Shown: positions 19,834 to 28,689 of the stretch, in pieces
How the letters are laid out: the number at the start of each line of letters is the position of its first letter
Position numbering within the stretch: position 1 is the stretch's first letter
Source: Leptospira chreensis
GTDB taxonomy: Bacteria; Spirochaetota; Leptospiria; Leptospirales; Leptospiraceae
DNA length: 64,000 bases
Direction of reading: 5' to 3'
Assembly: GCF_016919165.1 (NCBI RefSeq)
Contig: NZ_JAFFPS010000026.1
Location: forward strand, 1 to 64,000
Position numbers and translations under genes: made by a program
Notes under the pieces: generated by a model
Databases searched by the model: none
What the model saw: only the letters and a program-made list of their open reading frames with translations
Told to the model about the DNA's origin: nothing

Positions 19834-20114
19834 AGTCGTAAAATTTCCAACAAAGCTTCTGTGAAAGCATACGAGAGTAATACGTTCGGGTCAACTTCCT
19901 TCTCCCGAGAAATCAAAGTTAAGGTAAAAAAATCGTACCGACTCAGTTCCATTCGTTGATAATGACCTGATTCTCGTTTTTCAAAGCTTCCTGGTTCCAT
20001 TCCCTCTACTTTTAAGGACAATATAGCCATTTTCGTGACAAGACCTAGATCCAAATTTCTTTGTTTTAGGATTTCATAAAGTTCGGAATCGATCCAAATG
20101 AGAATGGGGAACAT
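19830..20114 (-). CDS. Small conserved hypothetical protein
   Basis: Unrecognised 94-residue protein with no signal peptide or membrane segment. It begins MFPILIWIDSELYEILKQRNLDLG and has several mixed alpha/beta stretches. It is the first gene of the four-gene minus-strand unit, and its stop overlaps the start of the 386-residue gene. The promoter must lie in the 20115-20236 gap shared with divergent rpsT. Confidence 0.72.
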   Translation of the reverse strand: MFPILIWIDSELYEILKQRNLDLGLVTKMAILSLKVEGMEPGSFEKRESGHYQRMELSRYDFFTLTLISREKEVDPNVLLSYAFTEALLEILRL

Positions 20115-20179
20115 GGGTTTCTCCTAAGAAAATGGGTTTCCGGTCACTGGATTTGGTTCCTGTTTTTTTCTCTTTCGCC

Positions 20180-20208
20180 TTGACCGGCAGAGTGGTACTC
20201 AAAAGATA
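20180..20208 (+). promoter_or_regulatory. Possible promoter of rpsT
   Basis: TTGACC at 20180-20185 is a good -35 match, followed after 17 bases by AAGATA at 20203-20208, a weak -10 match. It lies about 30 bases before the rpsT start codon. The -10 is poor, so this is a candidate only. Confidence 0.35.
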
Positions 20209-20236
20209 AGTAAAAATTCCTCGTAGGGGACATTCC

Positions 20237-20512
20237 TTGGCTAATTTAAAATCATCTAAAAAAGACATTCGCAGAACCGCTCGTAGAAAAGCACGAAATG
20301 GTGAGGACCGCACTGAATTGCGTACTTATGCTCGCCTTCTCATCAAAGCAATTAAATCTGGAGACAAAACAGAAGCACTCACTGTATTCTCAAAACTTGC
20401 TTCCAAATTGGACAGAGCTGCAAAAACAAAACTCATTCATAAGAAAAATGCGGATCGTAAAAAATCACGTATGGCACTTCGTATCAACTCCATCGGGGCA
20501 AAAGCCGCCTAA
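20237..20512 (+). CDS. rpsT: 30S ribosomal protein S20
   Basis: S20 binds 16S rRNA early in small-subunit assembly. The 91-residue basic protein begins MANLKSSKKDIRRTARRKARN, the usual S20 opening, and carries HKKNADRKKSRMALRIN near the C-terminus. The start codon is TTG at 20237, with GGGGA about seven bases upstream. In other bacteria S20 can be translated from a poor start codon and represses its own synthesis; a TTG here fits that. It ends in a strong terminator. Confidence 0.97.
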   Translation: MANLKSSKKDIRRTARRKARNGEDRTELRTYARLLIKAIKSGDKTEALTVFSKLASKLDRAAKTKLIHKKNADRKKSRMALRINSIGAKAA

Positions 20513-20537
20513 CATTTGCTTTTAGCTAGAAGGAATG

Positions 20538-20562
20538 AGGCCACCAATGGTGGCCTTTTTTA
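20538..20562 (+). terminator. Intrinsic terminator after rpsT
   Basis: AGGCCACC (20538-20545) and GGTGGCCT (20549-20556) make an eight-base-pair stem with a three-base loop, followed by a T run. It lies 26 bases after the rpsT stop and separates it from the tRNA gene. Confidence 0.93.
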
Positions 20563-20615
20563 TTTCTAAATCTTATTTACAAAAATCTCCACTCCGGTTC
20601 ACTGGTCATAACAAC

Positions 20616-20688
20616 GGGCGATTAGCTCAGCTGGGAGAGCAGCTGCCTTACAAGCAGCGGGTCGGCAGTTCAATCCTGTCATCGCCCA
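20616..20688 (+). tRNA. tRNA-Val (anticodon TAC)
   Basis: The cloverleaf folds fully: acceptor GGGCGAT pairs with ATCGCCC, the D stem is GCTC/GAGC, the anticodon stem GCTGC/GCAGC frames the loop CTTACAA with anticodon TAC, and the T arm GGCAG-TTCAATC-CTGTC is canonical. The discriminator base is A at 20688 and the 3' CCA is not encoded. TAC reads valine GTA/GTG and, with modification, other GTN codons. Confidence 0.96.
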
Positions 20689-20793
20689 AACCGTTTTTCT
20701 TTTTATCTTCACTTTTATTCCACTTCGCTGACACATTCTAAAAAGCAAAAAGATAGACTTGCAGTGGGAATCCGCGAGCCTTGATAGTATTGT

Positions 20794-22170
20794 ATGCGAT
20801 TTACGAAAGAGTATGATCTGTCCTCCCTAATGATTTCTATCTCCGGTGTTCGGGGTAAAATTGGACAAGGGTTTGGTTTAGAAGAAGCTTTGGCATTTTC
20901 AAAATCATTTGCTTTTATGATGAATGGGGGAACGGCCGTAATTGGTCGAGACTCAAGACCAAGTGGCCCGTATTTAGAATCACTTCTCACCTCTGCATTG
21001 TTAGCTTCCGGAAATTCTGTTTTAACATTAGGTCTTGTTCCTACACCGACCACTAAAGCGGTTGTGAATCTTTCCAAAGCCAATGGCGGAATTATGATCT
21101 CCGCTTCTCACAATCCTATGGATTGGAATGCATTTAAATTCATTTCGAAAAAAGGGTTTTTCTTTTCGGCAGAGGAAAACAGTAAACTTCTTTCTATCAT
21201 TCAAAACGGCTCTTATCCCAAAGAACAAATTTCACCAAAAGGATATATTGATTCTGGTGAAGATTATATTGATCTCCATTTATCTTCTGTTTTGAAGCGA
21301 GTGAATGTCGCCAAAATCAAAAAGAAAAAATTCACCGTCTTTGTCGATGCCGTTGGCGGTGCTGGTTCTTATGTGGTTCCTAAGTTTTTACAGATGTTAG
21401 GTTGTAAAGTCGTTGCTCATAACTGCAATCCAGATGGAACTTTTCCAAGGCCTCCAGAACCTACGGCCGCTGCTTTGAAATCAGTAGAACCTTATTTTAA
21501 AAAATCCAAAGCTGAGATTGGTTTTGCTTTGGATCCCGATGCGGACAGACTCGTTTTATTTTCTCCGAAACGGGGTGCTGTTTCAGAAGAATACACTTTG
21601 CCATTGGCACTTACCAATGTTTTGTCTTCAGCAAAGAAAAAGTCCAAGGTTGTTGTGAATCTTTCTACATCTTTTTTAAATGAAGAGGTTGGATCTCGGT
21701 TTGGTGCAGAAGTCATTCGCAGCAAAGTGGGTGAGGCCAATGTCGTCGAAGAAATGATTAAAACCAAGGCAGTGTTTGGTGGGGAAGGAAACGGTGGTGT
21801 GATTGATCCCACCATTCCTTCTTTTGGTCGGGACACTTTGTCCGGTATCGCTCATATCCTAAACCTTATGGCAGAAACTGGTAAATCCATCGATACCCTT
21901 TTGGATGAATTGCCATCCCTTTATATGGACAAAAAGTCCTTTCCTTTGGCGAAGGGAATGTCTTTAGAAAGTCTTTATGAAAAATTTAAGTCAGAGTTTT
22001 CTCCGAAAGTGATTTCAGAGAAAGACGGACTATGGATGTATGTTTCGGATTCTTGGATCCATATACGTCCTTCCAATACAGAGCCAATCTTTCGTGTCAT
22101 TACTGAAACTAAATCCAAATCTGATTTGGAAACTACCTTAAAGAGGGTACAACAATGTGTGGAATCGTAG
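20794..22170 (+). CDS. glmM: Phosphoglucosamine mutase (phosphohexomutase)
   Basis: It converts glucosamine-6-phosphate to glucosamine-1-phosphate for cell-wall UDP-GlcNAc. The active-site loop ISASHNPMDWNAFKF with its phosphoserine, the Mg2+ loop DPDADRLVLF, the sugar-binding GGEGNGGVIDP and the phosphate-binding RPSNTEPIFRV are all in order. Length 458 fits. A second ATG at 20830 would give MISISGVRGKIG, closer to archaeal-type GlmM starts, and may be the real one. The 3' end overlaps glmS by 16 bases, which makes the glucosamine substrate most likely rather than mannose or glucose. Confidence 0.93.
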   Translation: MRFTKEYDLSSLMISISGVRGKIGQGFGLEEALAFSKSFAFMMNGGTAVIGRDSRPSGPYLESLLTSALLASGNSVLTLGLVPTPTTKAVVNLSKANGGIMISASHNPMDWNAFKFISKKGFFFSAEENSKLLSIIQNGSYPKEQISPKGYIDSGEDYIDLHLSSVLKRVNVAKIKKKKFTVFVDAVGGAGSYVVPKFLQMLGCKVVAHNCNPDGTFPRPPEPTAAALKSVEPYFKKSKAEIGFALDPDADRLVLFSPKRGAVSEEYTLPLALTNVLSSAKKKSKVVVNLSTSFLNEEVGSRFGAEVIRSKVGEANVVEEMIKTKAVFGGEGNGGVIDPTIPSFGRDTLSGIAHILNLMAETGKSIDTLLDELPSLYMDKKSFPLAKGMSLESLYEKFKSEFSPKVISEKDGLWMYVSDSWIHIRPSNTEPIFRVITETKSKSDLETTLKRVQQCVES

Positions 22171-23990
22171 GTTATTTAGGAAAAAGAGAGGCACTCCCTC
22201 TCATCATCAAAGGTCTCAAACGACTGGAATATCGTGGATATGACAGTGCCGGTGTAGCTTTGTTAAACGGTGGATTGGATATTGTTAAAAAGAAGGGAAA
22301 GGTCGCTGATTTAGAAAATGAAATCGGTGATCGTAAATTAGTGGCGACACTTGGGATTGGACACACTCGTTGGGCCACTCACGGGGAACCCAATGACCGC
22401 AATGCCCACCCACATACAAGTTCTGATGGAAAACTCGCAATCATCCATAATGGGATCATTGAAAACTATGGTTCTATTAAAAAAGAACTAGAGGCGAATG
22501 GTCATACATTCAAATCAGATACTGATTCAGAAGTTCTTATCCATTTAATCGAAGAAATCAAAAAACAAAATAATTGTTCTATTGAAGAAGCAGTTCGTCT
22601 CGCTTTGAATGAAGTGGTGGGTGCTTATGCCATCGTGATTCTTTCTAAAGAAAATGAAAGGATGATGATTGCAGCAAGAAAGGGTTCTCCTCTTGTGATT
22701 GGGATTGGTGAAGATGAATACTTTGTTGCTTCTGACGCAACACCTATCATTGAGTATACGAACAATGTAACTTACCTGAATGACCAAGAAATGGCCATCA
22801 TCAAAGACGGAAGTCTTGTAGTCAAAAACTTGGAAAATGTAACTAAAACTCCTTTCATTCAAAAATTGGAATTGGATTTGGAAGACATCGAAAAGGGTGG
22901 TTACCCACACTTTATGTTAAAAGAAATCTTTGAACAACCAAAGTCCATTCGTGATTCTATGCGTGGTCGTTTGGTTTCCAGAGAACACCATCTATTCCTT
23001 AGTGGAATTGACCAATACCTCAATCGTTTTTTGAATGCGGATCGTTTGATCCTTGTGGGTTGCGGAACGTCTTGGCACGCAGGCCTTATTGGTGAATATC
23101 TATTTGAAGATCTCGCTCGAATTCCTACCGAAGTGGAATATGCATCCGAGTTTCGTTATCGCAATCCGATCGTCACAGAAAGAGATGTCATCATTGCTGT
23201 GTCTCAATCGGGAGAAACCGCGGACACTCTTGCTGCCATAGAACTCGCAAAGTCCAAAGGTGCTTTGATTTTTGGTGTTTGTAATGTTGTGGGTTCTTCG
23301 ATTGCTCGTGCTTCTCATGCAGGAGCTTATCTCCATGCAGGTCCTGAGATTGGTGTGGCATCTACCAAAGCTTTCACATCACAAGTGAGTATCCTTACGA
23401 TGATGGCTTTGTATTTAGGTCTTAAAAAAGGATCCATCTCTTTGTCGGACTACCAAACACTTCTTCTCGAATTGGATTCCATTCCCGATAAAGTGGCAAA
23501 AATTCTAACCAAAGATGATGCCATCTTAAAAATAGCAGAAAACTTCTATCGAGCATCTAACTTCCTTTATTTGGGTCGTGGGTTTAACTTCCCTGTTGCC
23601 TTGGAAGGGGCTTTGAAGTTAAAAGAAATTTCATACATCCATGCGGAAGGATATCCAGCGGCAGAAATGAAACATGGGCCAATTGCTCTGATTGATGAAG
23701 ATATGCCTGTTGTGTTTATTGCCACAAAAGATGGATCTTATGAAAAAGTCATTTCTAACATCCAAGAAGTAAAAGCAAGGAAAGGAAAAGTGATCGCCAT
23801 CGTCACAGAAGGGGATACAGATATAAAAGCTATGGCTGATTTTACATTTGAAATTCCAAAAACGGCAGATGCACTGGTTCCACTACTTGCCGTGATTCCT
23901 TTACAACTTTTATCCTACCATATAGCAATCCTTAGGGGATGTAATGTGGACCAACCGAGAAACTTAGCGAAATCTGTAACTGTGGAGTAA
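22155..23990 (+). CDS. glmS: Glutamine-fructose-6-phosphate aminotransferase
   Basis: The first step of amino-sugar synthesis: fructose-6-phosphate plus glutamine gives glucosamine-6-phosphate. The N-terminal nucleophile Cys2 follows the start Met (MCGIVGYLGKREA), glutaminase motif GHTRWATHGEPNDRNAHPH is intact, then two SIS domains with CGTSWHAGLIGEYL, SQSGETADT and the C-terminal NLAKSVTVE. Length 611 is standard. It overlaps glmM and is followed three bases later by the GlmU-like gene. No glmS ribozyme can be placed upstream because that sequence is coding. Confidence 0.98.
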   Translation: MCGIVGYLGKREALPLIIKGLKRLEYRGYDSAGVALLNGGLDIVKKKGKVADLENEIGDRKLVATLGIGHTRWATHGEPNDRNAHPHTSSDGKLAIIHNGIIENYGSIKKELEANGHTFKSDTDSEVLIHLIEEIKKQNNCSIEEAVRLALNEVVGAYAIVILSKENERMMIAARKGSPLVIGIGEDEYFVASDATPIIEYTNNVTYLNDQEMAIIKDGSLVVKNLENVTKTPFIQKLELDLEDIEKGGYPHFMLKEIFEQPKSIRDSMRGRLVSREHHLFLSGIDQYLNRFLNADRLILVGCGTSWHAGLIGEYLFEDLARIPTEVEYASEFRYRNPIVTERDVIIAVSQSGETADTLAAIELAKSKGALIFGVCNVVGSSIARASHAGAYLHAGPEIGVASTKAFTSQVSILTMMALYLGLKKGSISLSDYQTLLLELDSIPDKVAKILTKDDAILKIAENFYRASNFLYLGRGFNFPVALEGALKLKEISYIHAEGYPAAEMKHGPIALIDEDMPVVFIATKDGSYEKVISNIQEVKARKGKVIAIVTEGDTDIKAMADFTFEIPKTADALVPLLAVIPLQLLSYHIAILRGCNVDQPRNLAKSVTVE

Positions 23991-23993
23991 ACA

Positions 23994-25025
23994 GTGAACC
24001 TTTTACTTGACGATTCGAATAGAAATCCGTCTCTCACGACCCTATCTAGGTTTCATTCTTTTTTTGAATGGAATCTAGGTGGGATCACATTACTCGAAAA
24101 ACTAGAACGTAAATACCCAGGGGCTAAGATATTTTACAAAGGCCCGGATTCAACATTTGAAAAACTGATCTTTCATAGATACCCACATGTTTTACCGGCG
24201 ACCTTGGAATCTTATGATTCTATTTTTAGTTCCGATTCGTACTTACCTTGGGAACTACTGGGAACTGTGACTTCTATCATTGAAGACACGCTCACTTTAG
24301 AAAAAGATTGGAAACGGTTTCGCCAAAAGTACAAAGCAAAACAATCGGGATTTCATATCATAGGAAAGGAAAAACACCTTTATATCCATCCACAAGCGAC
24401 TGTGTATCCAGGTGTTGTTTTTGATACTACGGATGGTCCCATTCTCATTGAAGATGGTGCCAAAATTTCTTCCTTTAGTTTTTTAGAAGGCCCTCTCTTT
24501 GTCGGAAAAAATACCCAAATCGACAATGCTCGAATCACGGGAGGATGTCTCATTGGAAACCAGTGCCGGATTGGTGGGGAAGTTGAGAACTCCATCATTT
24601 TGGATTATACCAACAAACACCATGAAGGTTTCCTCGGGCATAGTTTTGTATCCACTTGGGTGAACTTAGGTGCTCTGTCGACAACCAGCGATTTAAAAAA
24701 CAATTACGGAATCGTGAAACTAAAGATAGGTGATGCGACCGTGAATACAGGAACCATTAAGTTTGGATCCCTCATTGGTCCTTTTACAAAACTTGCCATT
24801 GGTGTGATGTCGAATACAGGAACCGTATTTGATATTGCCAGTAATATCGTTGAATCCAGAATCCAAGGCTATGTGCCTGCCTTCACTTGGATCAAACCAG
24901 GTGGTCGCTACCGCTTAGAAGAGTTTCTCTTTGATACAAAAAAAATCATGGCCCGTCGTGGAATGAACCTTTTTGATTTTGAAGATGAGTATTTAAGAAA
25001 ATTATACGGAAGTCTTACGGAGTAA
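23994..25025 (+). CDS. GlmU-like UDP-GlcNAc pyrophosphorylase/acetyltransferase (alternative family)
   Basis: A 343-residue protein with an N-terminal nucleotidyltransferase-like region (NLLLDDSNRNPSLTTLSRFHSFFEWNLGG) and a C-terminal left-handed beta-helix of hexapeptide repeats (about 125-310; GPLFVGKNTQIDNARITGGCLIG). This is the layout of the Bacteroidetes-type alternative GlmU family rather than classic 450-residue GlmU. The order glmM-glmS-this gene suggests it completes UDP-GlcNAc synthesis. Start is GTG at 23994, preceded by GTGGAG. Exact activities (both or only one) are inferred. Confidence 0.85.
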   Translation: MNLLLDDSNRNPSLTTLSRFHSFFEWNLGGITLLEKLERKYPGAKIFYKGPDSTFEKLIFHRYPHVLPATLESYDSIFSSDSYLPWELLGTVTSIIEDTLTLEKDWKRFRQKYKAKQSGFHIIGKEKHLYIHPQATVYPGVVFDTTDGPILIEDGAKISSFSFLEGPLFVGKNTQIDNARITGGCLIGNQCRIGGEVENSIILDYTNKHHEGFLGHSFVSTWVNLGALSTTSDLKNNYGIVKLKIGDATVNTGTIKFGSLIGPFTKLAIGVMSNTGTVFDIASNIVESRIQGYVPAFTWIKPGGRYRLEEFLFDTKKIMARRGMNLFDFEDEYLRKLYGSLTE

Positions 25026-25027
25026 AC

Positions 25028-25933
25028 ATGACACCCAGTTTGTTAGAACATATCAACTCTGGTAAAACAGTAGAAATTGACGACTTACGTTTTTTCTATC
25101 TAGATGAAGGAAAAGGGGAAGAGATCATCCTTCTCCTTCCTGGTTTTTTAACGACATCGTATAACTATCGTAAATTGGTAAATTTACTATCCACACATTA
25201 CAGAGTGATTGCCCTTGATTTTTTGGGGACTGGGTTTAGCACAAGACCCGATGGTCCCCTGTCTCACAGGCTCCAGGCCCATTACCTAGCTCCCTTTTTA
25301 GAGAAGGTAGTGGGAGATAAAAAAGTTCATGTGGTGGCATTTGATTATGCCCTTCCTATCCTTTGTTTTACTTTTAAAGAACATGCCACACAATATAAAT
25401 CCTTATCCATTTTGGGTGGATTTATGAAGTTACCAAAATTTCGATTTTATTTCCCCTTACATTTCCTACGTTTGCCGCTGATTGGAGAAGTGTTTTCCTT
25501 TTTGTTTCGTCCACCACTCCTTCGTTTGTTTTTTAAATTGTTTTTAGTCAAAAAAACACACCACCTAACTTATGAATGGGAAAAGACCATGTATCATTTG
25601 TTATTTGAAGGTAAGGCTCGTAAAAACACTTTGGAGTTTGTTCGTAACGTGGATCGTTCCACTCACGCCCTTCGTGAAATCGAAGAAGGTGCCAAAAACT
25701 TTGTAGGCCTTCGTCAAATTTATTTAGGTGATGAAGACTTTCGTATTTCTCCAAACCAAACAGAATACATGAAGGAAACTCTTCGTACAAGTAGCCTTGT
25801 GATCCTTCCCTCCAAACACCTTCCTATGGAAGAATGCCCAGAAGTTGTTTATGAAAAACTCCACTACTTTGTAGATTCCTTCTCACATAAAAAAACAAAA
25901 ACCTTTCATTTTAATAAACAGAACAAGGATTGA
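25028..25933 (+). CDS. Alpha/beta hydrolase with Asp-type nucleophile elbow
   Basis: 301 residues with the alpha/beta-hydrolase oxyanion motif [13 protein letters not shown] and the [17 protein letters not shown] strand. At the nucleophile elbow the sequence is [13 protein letters not shown], so the residue where lipases carry Ser appears to be Asp, as in haloalkane dehalogenases and epoxide hydrolases. The C-terminal [15 protein letters not shown] supplies the His. ACGGAG precedes the ATG, two bases after the GlmU-like stop. Substrate unknown; the tight link with the glm genes may just be operon sharing. Confidence 0.85.
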   Translation: MTPSLLEHINSGKTVEIDDLRFFYLDEGKGEEIILLLPGFLTTSYNYRKLVNLLSTHYRVIALDFLGTGFSTRPDGPLSHRLQAHYLAPFLEKVVGDKKVHVVAFDYALPILCFTFKEHATQYKSLSILGGFMKLPKFRFYFPLHFLRLPLIGEVFSFLFRPPLLRLFFKLFLVKKTHHLTYEWEKTMYHLLFEGKARKNTLEFVRNVDRSTHALREIEEGAKNFVGLRQIYLGDEDFRISPNQTEYMKETLRTSSLVILPSKHLPMEECPEVVYEKLHYFVDSFSHKKTKTFHFNKQNKD

Positions 25934-25934
25934 T

Positions 25935-27536
25935 ATGGAAAGAATCATCTCCAAGGCGAACCCGAATACATCCGAATTTGTTGCCAATCGTACGGCGTAT
26001 TTAGAAACCATAGTCCCCATTCGTAAAACCATCGAACAAATGAAGTTAGGTGGTGGAAAGAAAGCCCTCGAAAAACATAAATCGCGAGGGAAACTTACGG
26101 CAAGGGAACGGATTGCTGAACTCATCGATGCGGGAACTGAATTTATGGAGATTTGTGGTCTGGCAGGAGAAGGTGTTTATCCTGATCCGGTTCCTTCTGC
26201 TGGAATCATCACAGGTATTGGAAAGGTGGAAGGTGTGGACTGTATGATTGTTGCCAATGATGCCACAGTCAAAGGCGGAACCTACTATCCACTCACTGTA
26301 AAAAAACATGTTCGTGCGCAAGAAGTTGCAGAAAACAATTCCCTTCCTTGTGTTTATTTAGTAGATTCCGGTGGCGCCTTTTTACCCATGCAGGACGAAG
26401 TGTTTCCTGATAAAGATCACTTCGGACGTATTTTTTTCAACCAAGCACGAATGAGTGCCAAAGGAATTTCCCAGATAGCGGTCGTTATGGGATCATGTAC
26501 GGCCGGTGGTGCTTATATTCCTGCGATGTCTGATGAATCCGTCATAGTCAAAGGAAATGGAACCATCTTTCTGGGTGGGCCACCACTGGTAAAAGCAGCG
26601 ACGGGTGAGATAGTCACCGGTGAAGAATTAGGTGGGGCTGATGTCCATTGCCGTGTTTCTGGAGTGACTGACCATTATGCAGAAGATGATTTTCATGCCC
26701 TTTCGATCACTCGTTCGATTGTGAAAAACCTAAATTCAAAAAAAGAAACCCTTCCCAAAGAAACAGAAGAACCCTTGTATCCTGTGGAAGAAATTTACGG
26801 AATCATTGAACGTGATTCCCGTAAATCTTATGATCCGAGAGAAATCATCGCAAGGATTGTAGATGGTTCTAGGTTTCATGAATTCAAAAGATTATATGCC
26901 ACAACCATTGTGACTGGATTTGCGGAAGTGTATGGATATCCCGTGGGAATCATTGCAAACCACGGAGTTTTGTTTTCCGAGTCCGCACTGAAAGCTTCTC
27001 ATTTTATCGAACTTTGTGACCAAAGAAGAATTCCACTTTTGTTCCTGCAAAACATAACAGGGTTTATGGTGGGAAAAAAATACGAAAACAATGGGATTGC
27101 TCGTGACGGAGCCAAGATGGTAAATGCGGTTTCAACAACCTCTGTTCCTAAGCTAACTATTGTTACTGGTGGTTCTTATGGTGCGGGAAATTATGGAATG
27201 TGTGGTCGTGCCTTTGCTCCAGAATTTTTATGGATGTGGCCCAATGCTCGGATCTCCGTTATGGGGGGAGAACAAGCGGCCAATGTTCTTTGGACTGTGA
27301 AAAAAGACCAAAAGGAAGCGGCGGGAGAGAAGGTCTCTGCAGACGAAGAAGCCGTTTTTAAAAAACCAATATTAGATGATTATGAAAAGAAGTCATCGGC
27401 AGTATATAGTTCGGCTCGGCTTTGGGATGATGGGATCATTGACCCTGCCGATACAAGGAAAGTTTTAGGAAGGGCCTTGTCGATTCTCAGTCAAAGGAAA
27501 GAAGAAAGAAAGCCATTCGGTGTCTTTCGAATGTAA
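25935..27536 (+). CDS. mccB: Acyl-CoA carboxylase carboxyltransferase, methylcrotonyl-CoA type
   Basis: The carboxyltransferase subunit moves CO2 from biotin to an acyl-CoA. Length 533 and the strings [74 protein letters not shown] and [16 protein letters not shown] match the methylcrotonyl-CoA subgroup best, used in leucine breakdown. Propionyl-CoA carboxylase is the main alternative. The biotin carboxylase partner is not adjacent; a fitting candidate starts at 63059. ATG 25935 is right after the hydrolase stop. Confidence 0.92.
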   Translation: MERIISKANPNTSEFVANRTAYLETIVPIRKTIEQMKLGGGKKALEKHKSRGKLTARERIAELIDAGTEFMEICGLAGEGVYPDPVPSAGIITGIGKVEGVDCMIVANDATVKGGTYYPLTVKKHVRAQEVAENNSLPCVYLVDSGGAFLPMQDEVFPDKDHFGRIFFNQARMSAKGISQIAVVMGSCTAGGAYIPAMSDESVIVKGNGTIFLGGPPLVKAATGEIVTGEELGGADVHCRVSGVTDHYAEDDFHALSITRSIVKNLNSKKETLPKETEEPLYPVEEIYGIIERDSRKSYDPREIIARIVDGSRFHEFKRLYATTIVTGFAEVYGYPVGIIANHGVLFSESALKASHFIELCDQRRIPLLFLQNITGFMVGKKYENNGIARDGAKMVNAVSTTSVPKLTIVTGGSYGAGNYGMCGRAFAPEFLWMWPNARISVMGGEQAANVLWTVKKDQKEAAGEKVSADEEAVFKKPILDDYEKKSSAVYSSARLWDDGIIDPADTRKVLGRALSILSQRKEERKPFGVFRM

Positions 27537-27579
27537 TTTTTGTCTTTTCATTTCCTTTTGGGATGCAAACTAACTACAA

Positions 27580-27936
27580 ATGGTAATCCTCGAGAAGTCA
27601 TCGAATCAAGTTGCAATCATATCCATTGAAGGCGAGGTTGATTTGTACAATGCAAAAGAATTGAAAGACATTCTGGATGACAAAATGCGCAAACACATCT
27701 ATGAGATTGTTGTGAATCTAGAAAAAGTTCCTTTTATGGACAGTTCTGGGATTGGAACTTTGGTGACTGCCATGTACAAACTAAAAAAATACCATGGAAA
27801 CCTAAAGGTCTGTAGTGTTCACGGATCTGTGGCAAAGGTATTCAAACTCACGGGAATGGAAAGCCACTTAGAAGTATTTGATACCGAAGAAAACGCTGTC
27901 CTCTCCCTAGTAAAAGAAAGAGAATCCGCCGAATAA
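27580..27936 (+). CDS. STAS-domain anti-anti-sigma factor
   Basis: A 118-residue STAS protein like SpoIIAA/RsbV: it would bind a cognate anti-sigma kinase when unphosphorylated. The phosphorylatable Ser lies in VPFMDSSGIGTLVTAMYKL (about residue 57) and the rest of the fold, including GNLKVCSVHGSVAKVFKLTGMESHL, is intact. No anti-sigma kinase is next to it. A SpoIIE-type phosphatase that could dephosphorylate such proteins is encoded at 39100, though a link is speculative. Confidence 0.93.
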   Translation: MVILEKSSNQVAIISIEGEVDLYNAKELKDILDDKMRKHIYEIVVNLEKVPFMDSSGIGTLVTAMYKLKKYHGNLKVCSVHGSVAKVFKLTGMESHLEVFDTEENAVLSLVKERESAE

Positions 27937-28014
27937 CTAAAGTTTTGTGTGGTATTGCCGCAGAGAATTCTTATGCCGAATTGGTCGGCCACCACCGTAA
28001 ACAAATTACCGAAC

Positions 28015-28572
28015 TTAAGTCAGTTGTAACCCAGCCTTCACCGTTTCCATCACTTCTTTTCCTTCCAATATCTCCAAAATATACAAAGCAAACTCAAAAG
28101 CAGATCCAGGACCCACACTCGTATGGACATGGTTATGCGCTACTATCCTTTGGGTTAAATACTTTCCCCCTTTTTCTTTGGCTAAATCTAAGGAAGTAGG
28201 AAATGCGGTAAAAGGATCTTCTCCTGTAATGATGTCTAAGTTTCGTAATACATTTGGGGCAGCACAGATGGCACCAATGAGTTTTTTCTCTGATTGAAAG
28301 GAGTTTAGAATTTTACTAATCTCTGGATCATTCATGAGTTGTTTACTCCCTTCGAGGCCTCCAGGAAGTAGGATGGCATCAAACTCAGTTGGTTTGATTT
28401 CAGAAAAAACTTTGTCGGCCAAGTGGAGGGTTTTTCTTGCAGCAAGGATGGGATCTTTGGTTTTTCCACCGGAGATCACTTCGACATTTCCTCTTCTCAA
28501 AACATCGATGAGGATGATGGCTTCCATTTCTTCGAAACCGGTGCAGAGTGGAATAAAAACTCGTTTTGCCAT
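28015..28572 (-). CDS. DJ-1/PfpI family protein
   Basis: The 185-residue protein has the DJ-1/PfpI fold: early Glu in CTGFEEMEAIILIDVLRRGN, and the reactive Cys in LIGAICAAPNVLRN (about residue 104). This family includes glyoxalases, deglycases and stress chaperones, so the reaction cannot be fixed. It is divergent from the HtrA protease, from which it is separated by about 120 bases. Confidence 0.93.
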   Translation of the reverse strand: MAKRVFIPLCTGFEEMEAIILIDVLRRGNVEVISGGKTKDPILAARKTLHLADKVFSEIKPTEFDAILLPGGLEGSKQLMNDPEISKILNSFQSEKKLIGAICAAPNVLRNLDIITGEDPFTAFPTSLDLAKEKGGKYLTQRIVAHNHVHTSVGPGSAFEFALYILEILEGKEVMETVKAGLQLT

Positions 28573-28689
28573 ACTAAGACTAGTTTGGTTTGGAACAAAA
28601 TGTTCAAGTTTTTTTGTAAAAAAACGATCTCAAGAAATGAGAACTTTCCCGGAACTTTTGGGGTCTTATACTGTAGGAGAGATGGTTAA

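Noticed and set aside
22080..22160. glmS ribozyme upstream of glmS
   Set aside because: The sequence is the end of the glmM coding region and glmS overlaps it.
27945..28199. Open frame after the STAS gene
   Set aside because: Most of it is antisense to the DJ-1/PfpI gene and there is no motif; only a short tail before 28015 is free.
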